From Paracoccaceae bacterium (lineage in GTDB: Bacteria; Pseudomonadota; Alphaproteobacteria; Rhodobacterales; Rhodobacteraceae): a DNA stretch of 11,370 nucleotides. The DNA lies in contig SPLB01000186.1 of NCBI GenBank assembly GCA_004566265.1, positions 1 to 11,370 of the forward strand, written 5' to 3'. The notes beneath the pieces were generated by a model. That model searched no databases, had not been told where the DNA came from, and was given only the letters and a program-made list of their open reading frames with translations. Made by a program: the position numbers and the translations under genes. This document shows positions 7,539 through 11,370 of the stretch, piece by piece. The stretch's first letter is position 1. Every line of letters starts with the position of its first letter.

Positions 7539-8758
7539 CCGGCTAACTCGGCACGATTTAGCGCACAATGAGACCAGAGTTTGTCCATTGCCCTCACCAA
7601 ATGATCCAATTCTTTTGGGCCATGTACAGGGGACGGTGTGAACCGCAGACGTTCCGTGCCACGCGGAACGGTGGGGTAGTTGATTGGCTGGACGTAGATC
7701 CCATAGTCGGACAGCAGCATATCGCTCAGTTTTTTGGTGTGCACCGGATTGCCCACGATCACCGGGACAATATGGCTACCGTGGTCGATGACCGGCAGAC
7801 CCGCAGCCTTGAGGCGCATTTTCAGAATCCGTGCCTGCCCCTGATGTTTCTCGCGCAACTCGCCGTGTTCTTTCAGGTAGGCTATTGAGGCCGCTGCGCC
7901 CGCCGCCACTGCAGGCGCAATCGAGGTGGTGAAAATAAATCCCGGCGCGAAAGAGCGCACCGCATCCACCATCTTCGCAGAGGCTGCAATATACCCGCCC
8001 ATCACGCCGAAAGCTTTGCCCAGCGTGCCATTGATGATATCGATTCGCTGCGCCAGCCCGTCCCGCTCGCTGACACCGCCACCGCTTGGGCCATACATGC
8101 CCACGGCGTGCACCTCATCAACATAGGTCAGTGCGCCAAACTCATCCGCCAGATCGCAGATCGACTGAATGGGGCCAAAGTCGCCATCCATTGAGTAAAC
8201 GCTTTCAAACGCGATCAGTTTAGGCGCGGCCGGATCGTCGGCCTCCAATAGCGCGCGCAGGTGATCCACGTCATTGTGGCGGAAGATCCGCTTTGCACCG
8301 CCATTGCGGCGAACACCTTCTATCATCGACGCGTGGTTCAAGGCATCGGAGTAGATGATCAGCCCGGGGAACAGTTTCGGAAGTGTCGACAAGGTCGCAT
8401 CATTGGCGACATAGGCCGAGGTAAAGATCAGCGCCGCCTCTTTGCCGTGCAAATCCGCAAGTTCGGCCTCTAGTCGTTTGTGATAAACCGTGGTGCCAGA
8501 GATGTTTCGTGTGCCACCAGACCCGGCCCCTGCCCGGTCCACAGCTTCGCGCATCGCTTTTAGAACAACCGGGTGCTGGCCCATACCAAGATAATCATTT
8601 CCGCACCACACCGTAATTTCTTCTTGGGTGCCGTCGTCTTTGTTCCACGTTGCGTATGGGAACTGACCTCGTTTGCGTTCAATGTCGATGAAGGTTCGGT
8701 ATCGACCTTCTTCGTGAAGGGCATCAATCGCTGCATCTAGCGTCGCGTTATAGTCCAC
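7535..8758 (-). CDS. hemA: 5-aminolevulinate synthase
   Basis: A 407-aa cytoplasmic PLP enzyme of the alpha-oxoamine synthase family. It condenses glycine with succinyl-CoA to 5-aminolevulinate, the first step of heme and other tetrapyrroles by the C4 route used in alphaproteobacteria. Conserved blocks include [14 protein letters not shown] (21-34), [10 protein letters not shown] (51-60), [12 protein letters not shown] (79-90), [11 protein letters not shown] (D214, H217), the PLP lysine K248 in [13 protein letters not shown], and [15 protein letters not shown] near the end. Numbering coincides with the Rhodobacter capsulatus enzyme. The frame is open to 8920, but I chose the GTG at 8758: GGAGGG stands a few bases before it, the protein then starts with the family N-terminus [10 protein letters not shown], and the length fits. 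An ATG four codons upstream lacks a ribosome site. Confidence 0.96.
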   Translation of the reverse strand: MDYNATLDAAIDALHEEGRYRTFIDIERKRGQFPYATWNKDDGTQEEITVWCGNDYLGMGQHPVVLKAMREAVDRAGAGSGGTRNISGTTVYHKRLEAELADLHGKEAALIFTSAYVANDATLSTLPKLFPGLIIYSDALNHASMIEGVRRNGGAKRIFRHNDVDHLRALLEADDPAAPKLIAFESVYSMDGDFGPIQSICDLADEFGALTYVDEVHAVGMYGPSGGGVSERDGLAQRIDIINGTLGKAFGVMGGYIAASAKMVDAVRSFAPGFIFTTSIAPAVAAGAAASIAYLKEHGELREKHQGQARILKMRLKAAGLPVIDHGSHIVPVIVGNPVHTKKLSDMLLSDYGIYVQPINYPTVPRGTERLRFTPSPVHGPKELDHLVRAMDKLWSHCALNRAELAG

Positions 8759-9150
8759 CGGTCCCTCCATAGCATCGTCTCCAAATTTCAGTGACACGCA
8801 CATATGTCCCTGCCCGCCCTTCGGTTCCGGCCCGAAGTTTGGATTGGATACATCCCAGAGCTGGCTTTCTAAAGTGCCCATGAGGATGCAACTTTGACGC
8901 AGGTCACCTGCGCCGCCCATCTAACTTAGAAGCTTTCTAGTTTTTCACAAGCGCCATTGGTTGGCGCAACAGCAGCTTTGTGTTGTTTTGGTCGTTTTGC
9001 CGCAGGGCTTGTGCAGCCAAAGCAGAACTATACGGGATCAGCTTGCGCCTCTGTGCCATGGGTGCTGGCCTCTGTTTCAGACCACTGATATGATCAGCGC
9101 AACGGCGTGCATGACCTTCGATCGCCGTCATATTGAGCAGGAGAGACCCC
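8759..9150. other. Divergent regulatory region between hemA and the M20 peptidase gene
   Basis: These 392 bp contain no gene I can support. They hold the leader and control sites of hemA on the minus strand (palindrome and FnrL-like box at 8894-8912, GGAGGG ribosome site just before 8758) and the leader of the M20 gene on the plus strand (ribosome site GGAGAG at about 9140). A weak TATGAT -10-like hexamer at 9089-9094 sits in the inverted repeat CTGATATGATCAG (9085-9097), but without a good -35 box. A 6-bp stem GCGCCA/TGGCGC at 8951-8967 has no T run. The hemA frame stays open through 8759-8920 but shows no family similarity. Confidence 0.55.
8894..8912. promoter_or_regulatory. Palindrome with overlapping FNR/FnrL-like box upstream of hemA
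   Basis: CGCAGGT-C-ACCTGCG (8898-8912) is a perfect 7-bp inverted repeat around one base. It overlaps TTGAC-GCAG-GTCAC (8894-8907), which differs at its last base from a TTGAC-N4-GTCAA FNR/FixK-type site. FnrL is known to activate hemA in Rhodobacter, so oxygen control is plausible here. The box is centred at 8900.5, about 142 bp before the GTG. Possible -10 boxes TTTAGA (8868-8873) or TATCCA (8845-8850) would put it near -40 or -62. The promoter itself is uncertain. Confidence 0.4.
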
Positions 9151-10539
9151 ATGTCAATCAATGACGTATTGGCCACAATCGATAACAATCTGGACGCCGC
9201 AACAACGCGCCTTATGGATTTTCTGCGCATTCCGTCCATTTCCACCGATCCTGCTTTTAAAGCCGACTGCGACAAAGCCGCAGACTGGCTGGTTGCCGAA
9301 CTGAAGTCCATCGGCATTGAGGCCAAGAAATATCCGACCCCGGGTCACCCGATGGTGATGGGTGACGTTGGAACTGAGCACAGCGAGAAACCGCATCTTC
9401 TGTTTTACGGTCACTACGATGTGCAACCCGTCGATCCGCTGGAGCTGTGGGACAGCCCACCGTTTGAACCCGCACTGGAAGACACCCCGAATGGCACTGC
9501 CATTCGCGGCCGCGGCGCGTCTGATGACAAAGGCCAGCTGATGACTTTTATCGAAGCGTGCCGGGCTTGGGCCGATGTTCATGGCTCTTTCCCCTGCCGC
9601 ATCACCTTTTTCTTTGAGGGCGAAGAAGAATCAGGGTCCCCGTCACTGATCCCGTTTCTGAACCAACACGCCGAGGCGCTGAAGGCTGATGTAGCACTGA
9701 TCTGCGACACCTCGATGGTGTCGCGCGGTGTGCCCTCGATCGCTTCGCAGCTGCGCGGGATGGTCAAGGATGAGTTCACACTGGTCGGCCCCAAGATGGA
9801 CCTGCACTCTGGCCATTACGGTGGTCCCGGCCTGAACCCGCTGCGCGAAATCTCCAAGCTTATTGCGTCTTTCCATGATGATGAAACCGGCGCTGTTGCA
9901 GTGGAAGGTTTTTATGAAGGCGTGCATGAAGTGCCCTCCGACATCTTGCGCCAATGGCAGTCCTGCGGCTTTGACGAAAACGACTACCTCGACAATGCGG
10001 GATACACTGTCGCGCACGGTGAAAAGGCCTACTCTACGCTGGAACAGCAATGGGCCCGCCCGACGCTGGAAGTGAACGGCCTGTGGGGCGGCTATCAGGG
10101 CGCAGGCACCAAGACGGTGATTCCCTCTGAGGCGCACTGCAAGATCACCTGCCGGCTGGTGGGAGACATGGACCCCGAGAAACTGCGTGGGAAGATTCGC
10201 AAACACGTCGAAGACCGTCTGCCCACCGATGCCAAGGTGATTTGGGATCAGGATCTAGATGGCTCTCCTGCTTACGTTATTGACACCACCCGGGCTGAAT
10301 TCGCGGCAGCACGTGTTGCGCTGACCGAAGAATGGAACCGCGAGGCCGTGTTCTCGGGCATGGGCGGTTCCATCCCGGTGGCGGGCTATTTCAAATCAAT
10401 TCTCGGCATGGATGCCATGCTGGTGGGCTTTGCCAACGACGACGACGCCATCCACTCTCCGAATGAGAAATATGATTTGGAAAGCTTTCACAAAGGCGCA
10501 CGGTCTTGGGCACGTATCCTATCCGCGCTGAGCAAGTGA
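9151..10539 (+). CDS. M20 family metallopeptidase (dipeptidase/carboxypeptidase type)
   Basis: A 462-aa cytoplasmic di-zinc hydrolase without signal peptide. The M20 metal site is complete: H88 in FYGHYDVQPVD, bridging D125 in GRGASDDKGQ, catalytic E159 and ligand E160 in EGEEESGSPS, D186 in ICDTS, and H435 in AIHSPNEK. The dimerisation (lid) domain is inserted at about 200-320 with H219 in DLHSGHYGG. The pattern EEESGS plus LHSG places it with the carnosinase/CNDP-like dipeptidases rather than with succinyl-diaminopimelate desuccinylase, but the substrate cannot be deduced. The ATG at 9151 follows GGAGAG by 6 nt; an in-frame TTG at 9133 lies upstream of that site and is unlikely. It is transcribed away from hemA and appears to be a single-gene unit. 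No clear terminator is seen after 10539. Confidence 0.92.
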   Translation: MSINDVLATIDNNLDAATTRLMDFLRIPSISTDPAFKADCDKAADWLVAELKSIGIEAKKYPTPGHPMVMGDVGTEHSEKPHLLFYGHYDVQPVDPLELWDSPPFEPALEDTPNGTAIRGRGASDDKGQLMTFIEACRAWADVHGSFPCRITFFFEGEEESGSPSLIPFLNQHAEALKADVALICDTSMVSRGVPSIASQLRGMVKDEFTLVGPKMDLHSGHYGGPGLNPLREISKLIASFHDDETGAVAVEGFYEGVHEVPSDILRQWQSCGFDENDYLDNAGYTVAHGEKAYSTLEQQWARPTLEVNGLWGGYQGAGTKTVIPSEAHCKITCRLVGDMDPEKLRGKIRKHVEDRLPTDAKVIWDQDLDGSPAYVIDTTRAEFAAARVALTEEWNREAVFSGMGGSIPVAGYFKSILGMDAMLVGFANDDDAIHSPNEKYDLESFHKGARSWARILSALSK

Positions 10540-10628
10540 GCCATGTTGAAACTCTGATGATGTGAACGCCCTCCGACGGCATCGATGTGCAAAGATGGAT
10601 CTTCGATGTTCCACAATGGAGGACGGTC

Positions 10629-11066
10629 CTGTCAGAAGTCTTCCCGGTCGGGCGCGATCTGGCGAACAGTGTCTTGCGGGTTCGCAGGGCAGATGGACCG
10701 CGGCGACCTGCTTTGCGCAAGAGGTTGCGGAGGGATTGGATGCTGGCCTTCTTCAGCGGGTTACAGCCCTGCGTTGTCGCGATGGAAGCCTATAGCGGCG
10801 CGCCTTTCTGGTGTCGTGAGATCGCCAAGTTGCGTCAGGATGTACGGCGCATGCCACCCTCCGAGGTGACGCCCTTTTTCAAACGCCAGAAAAATGATGC
10901 AACTTAGGCGATCTGCGAAGCAGCCCTGCATCCGAAGATGCGGTTCGTTCCGGTAAAGATCGCGGAACCAAAGGGCTCCGCCATGGCGTACCGGCTTCGC
11001 GCGCCTTTGATCCGCCAGCCGATCCAGTCGATCAATCGCCTGAAACCGCAGGCACAGGCCTGCTGA
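10629..11066 (+). pseudogene. Decayed IS110-family transposase, N-terminal half
   Basis: Reading from 10629 gives SEVFPVGRDLANSVLRV, LRKRLRRDWMLAFFSGLQP, CVVAMEAYSGAPFWCREIAK and TPFFKRQKNDA, then a TAG at 10905-10907, then AICEAALHPKMRFVPVK and LIRQPIQSINRLK up to about 11045. This is collinear with the RuvC-like DEDD domain of IS110/IS1111 transposases, with D at GRDLA and E at VAMEA still visible. The KNDAADAEAI block has lost two codons and its glutamate has become the stop. The start codon position holds CTG (10629-10631), exactly 5 nt after an intact GGAGGA (10618-10623), so the original ATG has probably mutated. The C-terminal serine-containing domain is absent. No terminal repeats or target duplication could be identified. 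Confidence 0.75.
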
Positions 11067-11128
11067 CTTTTATCTATTCGCGGACTTCAGGTCGATTGAG
11101 GTCTGACCAAGCAAGCAGATCTTGGGTT

Positions 11129-11370
11129 TCACTGAGCGCCGGCGCACATCAAGACACGCACATGAATGCGCACAGTCGTCCGGCCAATCTCCACCAAATT
11201 TGCAAAAACAATTCGCCGCCCACGGGATCTGCCGATGCAGACCAATCTGATCCATCAACACGTTTGCAACACCACCCCTCTGACCGCGCGGAAATTGTGC
11301 CAGCCGCCAATTCCATCAGTCTCATCGACCGGACGCCAGAACGTCGCAGACTGCTTCGGTGACCGTGGAC
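11129..11370 (-). pseudogene. Decayed YciA-like acyl-CoA thioesterase fragment (cut by window edge)
   Basis: Three successive minus-strand frames join into one hotdog-fold thioesterase-like sequence. VTEAVCDV (11363-11340) fits the family's TNAxGDV. SGVRSMRLMELAAGTISARS, continuing to VDGSDWSASADPVGGELF (11340-11206), fits FGGWLMxxMDLAAG...VDGMDFxxPVxVGDEL. FANLVEIGRTTVRIHVRVL (11206-11129) fits the GRTSMxIxVE block. Two frameshifts (near 11340 and 11206) and a TGA at 11129-11131 inactivate it. A further frame (11133-11074, SETQDLLAW) may continue it, but the conserved TEGxFTFVALD end is missing. Such enzymes hydrolyse acyl-CoA thioesters in the cytoplasm. The family match is from memory of consensus motifs and is the least certain call here. 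The gene continues beyond the window. Confidence 0.5.

Noticed and set aside
8951..8967. Hairpin GCGCCA-TTGGT-TGGCGC in the hemA/M20 gap
   Set aside because: The stem is only 6 bp, with no T run on either downstream side and no gene ending there.
10391..10720. 109-codon minus-strand open frame across the M20 3' end and IS fossil
   Set aside because: It is composed of antisense of two recognised genes and has no similarity of its own.
11070..11261. 63-codon minus-strand open frame
   Set aside because: It runs out of frame through the thioesterase remnant and has no ribosome site or recognisable motif.
1..11370. CRISPR array, tRNA, rRNA, riboswitch or defence system
   Set aside because: No regularly spaced repeats, cloverleaf, rRNA-like stretches or defence-type domains were seen on either strand.

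Overview
The window looks like chromosomal DNA of an alphaproteobacterium of the Rhodobacteraceae (Roseobacter-type). The reasons are a C4-pathway 5-aminolevulinate synthase (HemA) very close to the Rhodobacter type, GC-rich coding sequence, and a housekeeping gene set and order that I recall from that family (from memory, not checked by search). Eight complete protein genes, one partial gene and two decayed genes can be supported.

Left part (1-2670, minus strand): the first 26 codons of a penicillin-binding protein 1A gene (mrcA) with its own near-consensus promoter, then an AMIN/Amidase_3 N-acetylmuramoyl-L-alanine amidase, then a class I PLP aminotransferase whose stop overlaps the amidase start by 4 bp. 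Transcription runs aminotransferase > amidase > mrcA, so a wall hydrolase and a wall synthase lie side by side. Middle (2693-4851, plus strand): a BepA-like M48 metalloprotease with TPRs, coupled by an ATGA overlap to a DsbA/ScsC-like thiol oxidoreductase; together they suggest an envelope protein quality-control pair. A compact terminator separates them from the convergent ispG.

Right part (4942-8758, minus strand): hemA, a RodZ-like HTH/transmembrane protein and ispG, all read leftwards. HemA makes 5-aminolevulinate for tetrapyrroles, and IspG is the Fe-S enzyme of the MEP isoprenoid pathway. The 392-bp divergent region between hemA and an M20 peptidase (9151-10539, plus strand) carries a palindrome overlapping an FNR/FnrL-like box.

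The last 830 bp contain no intact gene. They hold two fossils: the 5' part of an IS110-family transposase (plus strand; start codon changed to CTG behind an intact Shine-Dalgarno, internal TAG) and, facing it, a frameshifted YciA-like acyl-CoA thioesterase (minus strand).

I see no evidence for a new defence, mobile or RNA-guided system. The most useful observations are the two fossils, the BepA-like/DsbA coupling, the nearly leaderless divergent start of the protease, and the repeat-bearing promoters of mrcA, the RodZ-like gene and hemA.
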